Source of the DNA: Podocnemis expansa
Lineage: Eukaryota > Chordata > Testudines > Podocnemididae
Direction: 5' to 3'
NCBI GenBank assembly: GCA_007922195.1
Contig: ML682029.1
Location: 2,186,563 to 2,250,562 of the forward strand
Length of the DNA: 64,000 nt
The notes beneath the pieces were generated by a model. The model had not been told where the DNA came from, made no database searches, and worked only from the letters and a program-made list of their open reading frames with translations. The position numbers and the translations under genes were made by a program. Below are positions 1-27,111 of the stretch, piece after piece. Position 1 is the first letter of the stretch; each line of letters begins with the position of its first letter.

Positions 1-145
1 AACATGGCTACCCCTCTGGAACTTGAAGTTCTTATCACAATTGGTTTTAGTGTGGGGTATCAGGACTACAATGAATCTACAGCCACGAAAGACATGACTG
101 GTTCTCTATTTTGCACACTAGAGCCAACAAAGAGAGAACTTAGAC

Positions 146-358
146 CAGGGGTCTCAAACTCAAATCACCACGAGGGCCACATGAGGGCTACATTAGCCCA
201 AGGGACACACCACGAGGATGAGCATGGTAGCCCAAGGGCCGCACCACTGAAACCGTTTCATACAATATTGCAAATATTGATAGCGATAGTGTCATGGGCC
301 ACAAGAAATAACTTTAGGGGCCACGTATGGCCTTCAGGCTGTGAGTTTGACACCCCTG
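146..358. mobile_element. hAT-type MITE with 8-bp target duplication
   Basis: A 213-bp non-autonomous element. The left end CAGGGGTCTCAAACTC and right end GAGTTTGACACCCCTG form inverted repeats. It is flanked by a perfect 8-bp duplication ACTTAGAC at 138-145 and 359-366. Inverted ends starting CAGGGG and an 8-bp duplication are standard for hAT transposons. It has no coding capacity. A relative lies at 61641-61840. Confidence 0.9.
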
Positions 359-699
359 ACTTAGACCCTCCTCTTCTAAACACGCAAGTGAGTGCCTAGC
401 ACTTGAGGTAAGGAAAATCCCACTTAGTTTTATAGTCATAGCAGGCTTCTGGCACACACGAATATTGCACAATTAGTTTTGTGGCTCTCTGCAACACCCT
501 TTAGGATCTCACCTCCACTGCTGGGAAGGCCTCTGGATAGAAGGGTCCCTTCTGCCAGCAGCCCTCTCTGCGATCAGACTTCTGATAAAACTGATGGGCT
601 GAATTTGGTCATATAATCCCCCTAACATCAATGGATAAACTTGTCCTGTGGACTCTGTGGCTCTGCAACACCAGCTGAGTCCTTCTGGTTTGGTAAGAC

Positions 700-1151
700 C
701 AGGGGTGGCCAAACTTATGGAACTCAAGAGCCGCACAAATTGATTATTAAACCTTTGAGAGCCACACTGAGGCATATGGCCATCAACATTTACCTACTCC
801 AAAATGACTGTTTAAAATTCATTGCACACTTTAATTTTATTGTAGAAAGAAGACAAATATTGATCCCACTAATGACAGATTCTACTACTTACTTAATGTT
901 ACCACAGAAATTAGCCTATACAGTAAAAATTTAGCTGCTGCACAATGTAGAAGACTGCAGGCTAGTGGCGAGTTTTTTAAAATCCGGACCATGTCGCACT
1001 TCTCCCCACCATCCCCGACTATGCTGCGCTTCTCCCCCCATCCCAACCCCCTCCTGAACTCCTAAACTGATTTGCTGATGTTCTTCCGGGAGCAAAAATT
1101 TTTCATTCAAGAGCCGCATGTGGCTCCTGAGCTGCAGTTTGGCCACGCCTG
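700..1151. mobile_element. hAT-type MITE with 8-bp target duplication
   Basis: A 452-bp element. It begins CAGGGGTGGCCAAAC and ends GTTTGGCCACGCCTG, and is flanked by a perfect GGTAAGAC duplication at 692-699 and 1152-1159. Sub-terminal 'aagagccgcac/gagccacat' blocks are typical of turtle hAT families. It has no transposase. A partial inverted relative is at 31537-31790. Confidence 0.92.
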
Positions 1152-3166
1152 GGTAAGACTTTAGAACAGCCAGCAGCCCATCAACTTCATGTTTCTTTGT
1201 TAAGAAATCAGAACTGGTTCCACAGGTGGCGCATATAGTCTGCTCGGGTGGCTCCTCACGGCAGACACTCGTGGTGACAATGTTAAACACGTCACTAACC
1301 ATACTAGGAGCTTAGAATAAAACAAACTCTTGGCAACACAAATGGTTCTGTACGATAACTGCACTTTAATTAGTACCTTAGTTTTATTCTTAAAAAGGAC
1401 AAGATAACATCTGTAGCCATACTCTAAGAGGGAAGATGGAGGTCTCCATTCCATCCCCCTGGCATCACGTGCTGTTTAAATTATTACCCACAGCTAGTTC
1501 ATGTGAATTGATTCTACCCTAATTAGAGCTGCTGCCATGGCCTCCACTATAGGCAATATTCAGCACCTTGTGTTTCTCAGACAGTTCCAGGTGTAACAAG
1601 GAAACATGGCTGCAGCATCCACGTGTATTTCAGATGGTTGCACATCAGTTAGTAAATGAAGTCAGTCCTCCAAAATCCTACCCTTCTACTTGCTTGGGAT
1701 GAACAAATTATTCATTTTTCAGCATGCTCAGTAAGGAAAGATCTGGACTTTAAATGTCCATGAGATTATTGCAATAGTAAGGTAAGGGAATCAGCTATTT
1801 AGGAGAAATGACACTCTTGGCATATTACATTAAAAAGGGAAGGGTCACGTCCTGGTTCCAAGTACCTGAAAGCTCTATAAAGGCTGCATTCCCTTTCTGA
1901 AAACCACTGCTGAGAAAATGAAGGGTCCAGATAGCAGTAGACAGCTATTTGAAATAAGTAAGTGACTGAAATGCAGTACAAACCACGGCTGACTTGAAAT
2001 ACAGTAGTTCTAATTATGGTATAAAAAACTGGCTAGTGAACAATGCAGCCACAAAGCATGTTTAGAGTAAAAACAGATGGATTAGCAATCACACAGCTCT
2101 CTTCTTGCAGAGGACTAAGTCACACCAGTGTACAAAACACTGGGCATTTGCTTTTGTTGATGAAGGACTTGTTTGCAGCTGCATGTGACCGGCTCAGTGG
2201 AGAGTTAGTGCTGTGGAAGGGTGCCTGAGCCCCTTTTATCCACACAGAAGGCAGAATAAACAGCATGAGCTTCCTTCCTAATACCCCATCAGCGTGCCTA
2301 AACACTGCTTCAGGTCTGCTTTATATTTCTTCACTGGATTGATGGGAGATACACAAACTAAATACCGTAGAACATGTCTCCTGAAAACTGACTTACCCTC
2401 CCTTACCACAGTGTCTTCACTGGGTTGGACTGCTGGGATGTCTTCTCTGCATTCCTCATCTCAGGAGTGGAGAACTGTGTCAAATGGAGAACGCTTCCAG
2501 GGTTGATTGAGCAGATCTCCACTGGTTGGTCAATTGATCCTGCTGCGTCAAAGCACCGTTTTCAGTACAGACGAGACCTTAGAAGGATCCCATTTAGGGG
2601 TAAGGGGAATCAGAGCCCCACAGGAATTTATTTGTTGGCCTCTCTTCTGAGGCTGCCAACAAAGGATCAGTTTGCATTTACTTTTTTTAGGACTCACTAA
2701 GAACTGGACTGAGATCATGTTTGTAACTAAGGCAACTGAAATTTTATTAGCAACCTCCTTTTTTACAATCATACTTCACCTGTTAATTAGAACGCTTCAT
2801 TGACTAGAGAATGACGTTACAGTGCCTTGCATAATATTTGGACTCAGAACAGTAGGCACTCTCTGTGGAACATTAGTGGGCTCCAAACAGTTAAATGAAA
2901 TTTGATTTGAGATTTCTTTTATGGCTGGATCACTAATACTGTCTTTGCAAAGTTTATACCAGAGATTTTGGTTTCAAGAGAGGAGTAGCTCTTCAATAAG
3001 ATGTTATGCCTGAAAAACTTAAGTACCATCACTTTGTTCAGATTTCACACCAAAAACCCAGATGGATTTTTGAACTGCAGCTTTGTGTTGTTGACGCTCT
3101 TATGCCTGACAAGTTGCAGAGGGACAGCTGTGTCAGTCAGCTAACCTGCTACAGTTTCTATTTCAT

Positions 3167-3262
3167 GCATCTGACGAAGTGGCGTTATGCCCACAAAAGC
3201 TCATGAGATAAATAAATTTGGTAGTCTTTAAAAGTGCAACAGGACTCCTTGTTTGTTTAACA
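3167..3262. mobile_element. Foldback MITE fragment (AGTCTTTAA family)
   Basis: Half of a turtle foldback element. It has the blocks GCATCTGACGAAGTGG, 'aaaagctcatgagataaataaattt' and AGTCTTTAAAAGTGCAACAG. Similar pieces recur at 3513, 13615, 15858, 23608, 24108, 24750, 42757, 47995 and 48245. It is non-coding. Confidence 0.75.
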
Positions 3263-3512
3263 CTTGTGTCTGTTTCTCTCATCCCTCCCTACGCCACCAC
3301 CCTGAAAGCTCACAAAAGGAAGAAGCAAGCATCTATTGGAACCTACATGATCACTTTTAGCATTAGAGGTGTTAGAACTGCGATGGCTTAGTTTCCTGTT
3401 TTTGGTTGACTCACCCACAAGATATGCAGTCTTCAGGATGAAAGACATGACAGCAACTTTGTTCCCTCGGAAACCCATGAGCTTCAGTGAGAAAGGCATG
3501 CACTAGCAAGAG

Positions 3513-3720
3513 CAACAAGGGTCCTGGGGCACCTTAAAGACTAACTGATTTCTTTGGGCATAAGCTTTCATGGTCTGCAACTAACTTTGTCAGATGCATC
3601 TGACAAAGTGGGTTGAAGCCCATGAAAGGTTATGCCCAAAGAAACCTATTAGTCTTTAAAGTACCACAGGACGCTTGTTGTTTTTGCTGTACACAGACTA
3701 AATTGGCTACTCCTCTGGAA
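3513..3720. mobile_element. Near-complete foldback MITE (AGTCTTTAA family)
   Basis: Both arms are present. The left arm runs CACCTTAAAGACTAACTG to the 'gggcataagctttcatgg' block. The right arm is its inverted copy, ending AGTCTTTAAAGTACCACAGG, with a TTTGTCAGATGCATCTGACAAA palindromic hinge around 3590-3610. This copy shows the hairpin architecture most clearly. It is non-coding. Confidence 0.8.
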
Positions 3721-5316
3721 ACAAGCCTGAATGTTACCAGACTAAATGAATTTCCTTAGTGCCTTGAATGCCACTCCAATAGTAATTCTATCAGTTCTTT
3801 GCTTACTGCAAGTGACACATGCCACATTACATGATTTTAATTTCCAAACTGTTACAGCCAAGTTGAGTAACTCATTGCTACAGATGAACCCTCACATGCG
3901 AGCCTGACTGTGAAATGTATAATGCAGAAATAAGCCTCAAATTTAGGAGATGAAATATGCTATTTGTTATTGCACAAAACCACACCCAAATGTTTAACAA
4001 ATGGAACCCATTTAATACAAGTACCAAATTAACCATTAAGAGTCTGATCCCAGGAAAAGTCCATGCCTCCCTGGGGAAGCTGTGTCTTGAACAAGAGGCA
4101 GTTCTTACAAACAAGGGCAATAAGTGAGGCCCACACATTAAAAAGCCCAAACAGTCCAACTGAGACGATGAATGGTAACTGTGCAGTGTATGTGACATAT
4201 TTCCTAACCCACTGCCACTGGATCTAAACCAGTTATCCACAGTTGGTTAAAAAACTGAAAACAGTACTAGGAGTGTAGTCATTGTAGAACTAATAGAAAT
4301 CTCGTGTGCTCTTTGTGACTTTAAGCAGTTATCTCATTTACTGAATTCCACAGAGCATCACATTTGGCAGTTTAAACACAGTGACCTTTAAGTTTGAATT
4401 TTCTGGTCATTGTGGGCTGAAAGGGTAAAAGTAAGTAGGCACCCTTGCCTTAACCTCACACCTTATGACAAGAGACAGAGAAAGATGACTCTTAACATTA
4501 CTCTTATCAAAGGGCTGCTGAAATTATTTCCACAATCTTTTTTTTTTTAAAAAAAGTTAAGAACCTATAGTACATATTTTTAAAATTCTCTGGCTTACCA
4601 GGATTTGTAATGGATTCTTTATCCCTAAAGGAAAAATCTTTGGAATACATGTATCAAGCCATTTTGCTCAATTTTCCCAAATAGCAACTAGTCTATATTA
4701 CAGCATGAATGCTTACATAACTGTAAAAAACCATGTTGGGTTATCCAGTGATGCCCCATCACCATCAGTACTTGTAGTAAAGAGCAACAGATCTTCTTTT
4801 CACAACATAAGGAGCCTAAAGTGACAGGCCAACCATACAGGATAGGAGAAGAGTTTGATTCTTGCATCATTATCAGCCCCAGGTTGGGTGGCTCTGCAGT
4901 TTTCCAAGTCCCTCCAAAGACTAACTCTGGTGAAGTTCCATCTGTTTGTCCATGGCTATAAAGAAACTCAGAGCAATGTGAGGTTATGGGGGGATGGGGA
5001 AGAAGAGATTCTTCTGGGCTCCTAGGATGCCCTGATTTAAGTGTAAAAATTTTGTTCTTACGTAGACATACTGAAGCTATGTTCTATTCTAATTTTTTAC
5101 TGTTCAAAACAAACCTTGACAATAGAGGCTTGGTACCAGAAATACTAAATGAGAGAATTAAAAAAAAAGTTAAAAATCAGTGAAGTTAAATATTTCAATT
5201 TCAGTCAAGACTCTAGCAATGTTTTGTTGCCCCAAACACACTCACTTCTACAGGTATTGGGTTATTTTGTTTAAAAAATCCATGTCTAAGTGGTGTGTAT
5301 GGTCTGAAGTGTTCTT

Positions 5317-5322
5317 TTTATT
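5317..5322 (-). terminator. Candidate TMEM209 polyadenylation signal
   Basis: The minus strand reads AATAAA here, about 620 bp beyond the TMEM209 stop codon. It is the first canonical hexamer I found in this direction. No transcript evidence is available, and a longer 3' UTR is possible. Confidence 0.35.
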
Positions 5323-5944
5323 CACACCTACAGTGCAGCCTTTCTATAACGGATGTTAAAAAGAGGTATTAGCAGCTCAGCTCTGAAAATAATCCTAACA
5401 GAACTGCTGTTAGGTGGCATTTCCTAGCTCTTGTACTTGGCCACACTTGCAGTGTGTGATTTTTCAACTGGCAGCACTGTGGTAAAAAGCACCAACCAAC
5501 AGCACACAATCTTAGCAGGGCAGTCCAAGTTGTACTGTAGTACTCAGCCCTGCTATGCATGTGAAACATGGCTCATGATTCATTCCCTAACTTGACAGGG
5601 GGACAGTTGAGTTGCTTCTGTTCAAGTATCAGCAGGGCTGGCCTCTGTAGGGCAAGTCTACCAGAAGGATGGTGAAGGCTTGAATGCAGGGCTTGTGAAG
5701 GCAGGAAGCTGTGAAGAGACTTCCCTTTGTGGAACAAGAGCTGGTAGAAATATTTCAGTGCTGGTAATGAGAACAGTGGATTGGATGCAATCGTGCTCCA
5801 TCCACAAGGCACACTAGTGGTATGTCCTTGTAGGTCTATGTTCAAGGCAACACATGTAATAAGATGTTCAGTTATCTCCTGAGAGATGCACAACTCTTTT
5901 TCACTAGGTTAAGGTGGAGGCAGTCTGAAGTGAACAATGTTGTA

Positions 5945-22676
<16,732 letters not shown>

Positions 22677-22935
22677 CTAGTTACAGATAAAAAATACCTT
22701 TTGCACATAGCTTCTTGTGGGCATTCTCTACTCATCTCATTAGGACTATAAGTAGCCTTTATGATTTGGATATAGGGAAGGAAAATCTATCCAGGCGAGA
22801 CATGGGACCAGATTCTGATCTCATCTCAGCTTTCTAACAGAGTCAGGCCCAATCTGCATTGGGTAACAAAGCAGAATCAAGCCCAGACTATCAACTTCCT
22901 GGAAGTGTATGTTTTTCAACTCACAGATATGCTTC

Positions 22936-22975
22936 AAAAAACAAACAAACAAACAAACAAACAAACAAAAAAACC
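22936..22975. repeat. AAAC microsatellite
   Basis: About seven AAAC units followed by poly-A, in TMEM209 intron 1. The frame read on the minus strand (a Phe/Cys/Leu/Val repeat) is an artefact. Confidence 0.9.
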
Positions 22976-23607
22976 CTTTAACTTCCATTTTGGGAAATAA
23001 AACCTGGGGGAAAATTTCAAATGGATTAAGCAGCCTTTCATTAAATTTTTGAAAGCTACTCTCCTTCATTAAGTAATATGCAAGATTTTTATCTCTTCTG
23101 GTCTAGGGGTAATCATAAAGACAAGACACCTTGCAAGATCCTGCAGTCCAGACTCCAAGGGGATCAGGCCTGCTCTAAGAAACTGTCTTCCCTCAAAGCT
23201 GCAGACTGGGGTTGCTGACTGGCAGCTAGCCCCCACCCTGAAGGCAGGGAAGCAACTTCAAAGACTTTGAGCTGTAGACTGCTTCCCCGCCTTTCAGATC
23301 CGCATCCAACCCAAGATCCACAAAACAAATGGTCCACAGCTAACTGCAAATTCGCAGGGCTCTATATACATGCTGTCTCTTGCCTGACACTACAGCCACA
23401 AACTGAGTTTCTCCTTCACTGTAGTAAACCCACTGCCCTGAAAGGTGGTAACTAGGTCAATGGAATAACTTTTCTGTCAACCTAGCAGTGTTCATAATTG
23501 ACTTCGACCTCTTACGGAAATTTTTCATGCCCATGAATGAAATAGCTAGGTCATTCTACCTTTAGGTATAGACCAGACCTTAGATTGCGAAGTCTTTGGG
23601 GCAGAGA

Positions 23608-23688
23608 TAAATCTGTTAGTCTTTAAAGTGCCACATGATTCCTTGTTTGTTTTACTGAATTAGACTAACACAGCTACTCCTTTGGATC
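23608..23688. mobile_element. Foldback MITE fragment (AGTCTTTAA family)
   Basis: One arm: TTAGTCTTTAAAGTGCCACA, 'tgattccttgtttgttttactgaattagac' and 'taacacagctactcctttgg'. Confidence 0.75.
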
Positions 23689-24107
23689 TCATCAACAACA
23701 GTAATATTCAAAAACCAGCAGGGGAACATTTCAGTCTAGCCAGACATTCTCTAACATACCTGCCAATTACACTTACTTCAGCAAAAAAACTTTCAAAAAG
23801 AGCCTCCAACATGGAACTATTGAGCTGAAGTCGTATGCAAACCAGAAACCTTCAGGCTGGGTCTGAACAGGGCTTTGGAACAGCGAACTCATCACAAAAG
23901 GTAACTGTCCTTCTATTAACATTCTCACCTCCTCAGCTACTGCTGTTGCAGGGCCCTCTTCTACACTGTTCGAATCAAAACAACTTGTCAATTTTCTGAG
24001 CTAGGCTGGCAGACTATCCCTCTGGAATTGTTTGAGTTGACCTGGTGACTCACACACCCCCTTGCATTTATTTTCATTCCATTCTGTAAGTTCCCCCACC
24101 TTCAAAG

Positions 24108-24196
24108 CATCTGACAAAGTGGGATTTTCTCCCATGGAAGCTCATGTGAAAAATAAATGTTAGTCCTTAAGTGCCACACGACTCCTTGTTTTTTTC
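24108..24196. mobile_element. Foldback MITE fragment (AGTCTTTAA family)
   Basis: One arm: 'catctgacaaagtgggattttctcccatgg', 'aagctcatgtgaaaaataaatg' and TTAGTCCTTAAGTGCCACAC. The hAT element at 24237 begins about 40 bp beyond it. Confidence 0.75.
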
Positions 24197-24236
24197 ACCC
24201 CTCTCTGTATGTATCTATACACCTAACACACTACAG

Positions 24237-24735
24237 CAGGGATAGGCAATCCCCAGCACATGCGCCAACAGCGGCACATGAACCCATTCAGAGTGGCATG
24301 GGGGAGTGTCTGGGATGCCACACAAATTGCTGCTCCTGCCACCAAAAGCCATGCCAGACAGCTTATTTTGGGGGCAGCTAGGGTGTGAGGAGTCCCCAGG
24401 CAGACCACAGAAAGAAGCCACTTGGAGCAGTACGTCTTCACGGCACGCTGCTGCTGAAAGGAACCACTCCTGGTGGCTGCTTTCTGCAGCATGCCTGGCG
24501 AATCCCGCCTTGGCCACCACCAGAAGGAGCTGCTCCAGGCGCTTTTTTTTGCGGCGTCCCTAAGGCTGCCTGGAGTAGTTCCTTCCTCTGAGCGGCTCCT
24601 TTCAGCGGTACGCCCGGGGAGCCTGTCTCACCCCTCAGCTGCTCCAGTAGCAACCCCAATTTTTTTGGCGGGGAGGCGCTGGCACCAGCCGAGCATCGGC
24701 CAGAAGGGTGGGTCAGCAAAGGTTGCCGACCCCAG
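24237..24735. mobile_element. hAT-type element, 499 bp
   Basis: The ends CAGGGATAGGCAA and GGTTGCCGACCCCAG are inverted repeats with flanks CACTACAG (24229-24236) and CACTTGAG (24736-24743), 6 of 8 matching. The interior is GC-rich, giving several long but meaningless frames on both strands. Confidence 0.78.
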
Positions 24736-24749
24736 CACTTGAGGGTCCC

Positions 24750-24878
24750 TTTGGCACGTCTGACAAAGTGGGATTTTCTCCAAGAGCTCCTGCAACAGAT
24801 AAATTTATTAGTCTTGAAAAGCGCGGCCCGATTTCTCATTTGTTTTGCCAAAATAGACTGACCCCGCTGCCCCGGAAG
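24750..24878. mobile_element. Foldback MITE fragment (AGTCTTTAA family)
   Basis: One arm: 'cgtctgacaaagtgggattttctcc', 'acagataaatttattagtcttgaaaagcg' and 'catttgttttgccaaaatagactgacc'. It directly abuts the CpG island. Confidence 0.7.
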
Positions 24879-25039
24879 TTGGCCTCTTTCCCGCCCATCT
24901 GTGCCACAAGTGATGGGACCCTGACCCACGCCCGGGCCCAGGCGCTGTGGGGCAATAACGAGCAGGAAGGCAGCGCTCCCCACCCCCAGGGCCAGCTAGG
25001 TGCCCCACACTCTGCCCAGTGCAGGACCCCCGCCCGCCC

Positions 25040-25270
25040 CTAGGGGGCAGCAGAGCACAGGACCCTGCCAACAACCAGGGGGCAGCAGAGCACAGGACGC
25101 CCGGCCTCCCGCCGCTAGGGGGCAGCAGAGCACAGGACGCCCGTCGACAACCAGGGGGCAGCAGAGCACAGGACGCCCGGCCTCCCGCCGCTAGGGGGCA
25201 GCGGAGAAGCGGCCCCGCAGCAGGCCGGACTCCCATGGCGACGACACCGCCCCGCCGCTAGGGGGCGCAG
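25040..25270 (+). promoter_or_regulatory. Tandem array of six CTCF-like motifs
   Basis: Six same-orientation copies of C(C/T)AGGGGGC(A/G) occur, with cores at 25040-25050, 25075-25085, 25115-25125, 25151-25161, 25191-25201 and 25258-25268. Spacings are 35, 40, 36, 40 and 67 bp. The first five arise from a repeat unit of about 76 bp that carries two cores, one CTAGGGGGCAG and one CCAGGGGGCAG. Several cores have CCGCCG immediately before, close to the known CTCF consensus. The array lies in TMEM209 intron 1, about 100-330 bp from exon 1. Binding is inferred, not shown. Confidence 0.7.
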
Positions 25271-25373
25271 CCGCGAGGGCCCCGACCCGCCGCGCCCCTC
25301 TCGCTCATTGGGGGAGCGCACACGGGGGGACCGGCCCCGCGGAGGCAGAGGAGCCCCCCCATCCCGCACTCAC

Positions 25374-25440
25374 CCCGCCCAGGCGAGGAGCCGCCATCCG
25401 CCAGCTCCCAACCGTCCGGCACATGAGCCGCTCTCGCGCC
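25374..25440 (-). other. TMEM209: TMEM209 first exon (5' UTR or alternative start)
   Basis: A strong donor GTGAGT lies at 25368-25373. Just before it, an ATG at 25395-25397 opens eight codons (MAAPRLGG) that join exon 2 in frame. The start in exon 2 fits the known protein better, so this exon is probably mostly untranslated, but an N-terminally extended 569-aa form is possible. The 5' limit is an estimate. Confidence 0.7.
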
Positions 25441-25443
25441 ACT

Positions 25444-25489
25444 GCGCATGCGGGCGCGCTTGCTGATGACGTCACGCGCGCGCCGGAAG
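25444..25489. promoter_or_regulatory. TMEM209 core promoter: NRF1, CRE and ETS motifs
   Basis: Within 46 bp there are a GCGCATGCG (NRF1-like, 25444-25452), a palindromic TGACGTCA (cAMP response element, 25467-25474) and a CCGGAAG (ETS/GABP, 25483-25489). No TATA box is seen. This combination is typical of CpG-island housekeeping promoters. It lies just upstream of exon 1 on the minus strand. Confidence 0.75.
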
Positions 25490-25757
25490 GAAGCGCGGGG
25501 AGGGAGGCGCTGGTTGCCATGGGGACGGGAAGCCACTTGGCGGCCCGGCCTAGGGTTAGCCTCTGGCAAAGGCTGAAAAGGCGGGCGTGGGGACAAGGCA
25601 GTGTTCAACTAACCGTGTCATGAGTCACGAATGCAGTGTTAAAAATGTCCTGTGGTTTTAAAAAAGATATATTAAAATTAAAAAAGTGACCAAAATGGTT
25701 TTACTGAAAACTGCGGTTTTCATTCAATGAATTTTCATGACCCTTTCATTAATGTTC

Positions 25758-26338
25758 GTGAGATTCAAAAGTTAAACTAAATTTGCCAAAATACACTTGA
25801 AAAGCACCTAAAAAACTAAAACAGGCAAAAAAAACCAGTTCATTCACCTCTCATTTTTCATTTTCCACAGCAGCCTATTTTACAATTACAAAAATTTTCC
25901 TAAATTGTCTTTATCCAATTCAAATGTGGCCCATTATTTGTTTTATTTAATTGGACTCTGTTGGTAATTGTATATATGGTGCACTTTATTTTCCTTCATT
26001 TTATTAGCGTCCCTATATTTTCCCCCCTGATTTAGCCCTTTTGTATCATGAGATTAAAAAATTAAAAAAACTAATTTTGCCAAAATACACTTGAAAAGCA
26101 CTTTAAAAAACTAAAACAGGCAAAAAAGCAGTTCATTCACCTCTCATTTTTCATTTTCCACAGCAGCCCATTTTACAATTTAAAAAAATTTCCTAAATTG
26201 TTTTTATCCAATTCAAATGTGCCCCATTATTTGTTTTACTTAATTGGACTCTGTTAGTAATTTTATATATGGTGTACTTTATTTTCCTTCATTTTATTAG
26301 CATCCCTATATTTCCCCCCCTGATTTAGCCCTTTTGTA
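25758..26338. repeat. Tandem duplication of a 290-bp AT-rich unit
   Basis: Two direct copies (about 25758-26047 and 26048-26338) share nearly all blocks in order: 'ttgccaaaatacacttgaaaagc', 'cagttcattcacctctcatttttc', 'atccaattcaaatgtg' and 'tgatttagcccttttgta'. They differ by scattered substitutions and small indels. There is no coding content. I do not recognise the unit as a known transposon. Confidence 0.9.
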
Positions 26339-26960
26339 GGGAGCAATAAGCCAAAAGCTTAAAATGTCTAACATGGGTCGTAAACCTATGAGCCTGCACT
26401 TCAGAGGCTCCCTCACCACCCACTGACTTAATCCAGATGCTATTAGAAAACATGGACCAGCTAGACCCACAGTCAGAGGAGTCCCAGCTTCATAGTGAGG
26501 AGCGGTTTGTGCTGAGCTGCAATTAGGCCATGCGTGCATGCCACCACCTCTGAGTACCCGGCCGAGGGGGGAAGGAAGGTCCCTCTGCTGGGCTCAGGAA
26601 CTTGGCTGTTACAGGGCTTTTTGAAACACTCTGCTCATCAGAAGTAAAAAGCCAGACAAAAATCACCTATGTTTAGAACGCCTGGAGGACAGAGGAGATG
26701 AAGGCCATGTCCTCCTTTTGCCAGATGTCTGGTAACCCTATCCCAGCCGCTGGTGGGCGTGTATGTGAGGCACGAGAGAGGCAGGGGAGGAGCTGAGTGG
26801 CTGTGCCTGGTGCAAGCTGTCCGGACTCGGAGCATGGCAACAGGAAGAGCTCCCCCACTGGCCACCGCCGCTGGCTTTTTCAGGACTCCGGGTCACCCTC
26901 CTGCCACAGGCGGTGACCACTGATTGCCTCACCGGTCAGCTAGAGCCATGCACTGCCGCC
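26339..26960. other. Intergenic sequence, no gene recognised
   Basis: GC-moderate intergenic DNA. A segment near 26660-26745 with 'ccagatgtctggtaaccctatcc' looks like one end of a DNA transposon whose ends read GGTGACCAGACA, also seen at 60167-60300. The overlapping minus-strand frames at 26640-26930 have no domain. Confidence 0.45.
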
Positions 26961-27111
26961 TCATCAGCCTGACACTGGCGTGCGAATGTGACATCACCAC
27001 AGAGTGACAGCCATCACTGGTGTGTGACTGTGACATCCTTGTGACATGTCAGCCTGACACAGGTGTGTGACTGTGATGTTACAGGATACCATGTCAGCCT
27101 GACACTGTTTC
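26960..27111. repeat. TGTCAG/CTGACA minisatellite, first block
   Basis: Imperfect tandem units built on (TG)TCAGCCTGACAC, 'tggtgtgtgactgtgac', then 'atgttacag' and 'accatg'. The unit is about 50-65 bp. The array resumes at 28590 and again at 30900 and 31395, so it has been split by later insertions. Confidence 0.85.

Larger units (their letters stand above)
1160..5316. other. Intergenic region beyond the TMEM209 3' end
   Basis: I see no coding exon here on either strand; the open frames are short and have no recognisable domain. It holds the two foldback MITE copies listed separately and otherwise unique AT-rich sequence. In human, KLHDC10 lies on this side of TMEM209, so part could be 3' UTR of that neighbour or of a long TMEM209 transcript, but nothing in the sequence proves it. 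Confidence 0.5.
24880..25600. promoter_or_regulatory. CpG island at the TMEM209 first exon
   Basis: Base composition changes abruptly from AT-rich to strongly GC- and CpG-rich for about 700 bp. It contains the TMEM209 first exon, the core promoter motifs and a tandem CTCF-like array. No other island of this size is visible in the window, so this is the one housekeeping-type promoter here. Whether it also fires toward the plus strand cannot be judged. Confidence 0.85.

Noticed and set aside
1..5316. KLHDC10 exons in the left flank
   Set aside because: Synteny suggests this gene lies on this side, but no kelch-repeat coding sequence is visible in the window.
24438..24983. 181-codon minus-strand open frame
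   Set aside because: It spans a hAT element and the edge of the CpG island. GC-rich composition explains the lack of stops, and there is no domain or splice context.
25000..25261. Proline/glutamine/arginine-rich repeat frames on both strands
   Set aside because: They are translations of the tandem CTCF-like array in TMEM209 intron 1.
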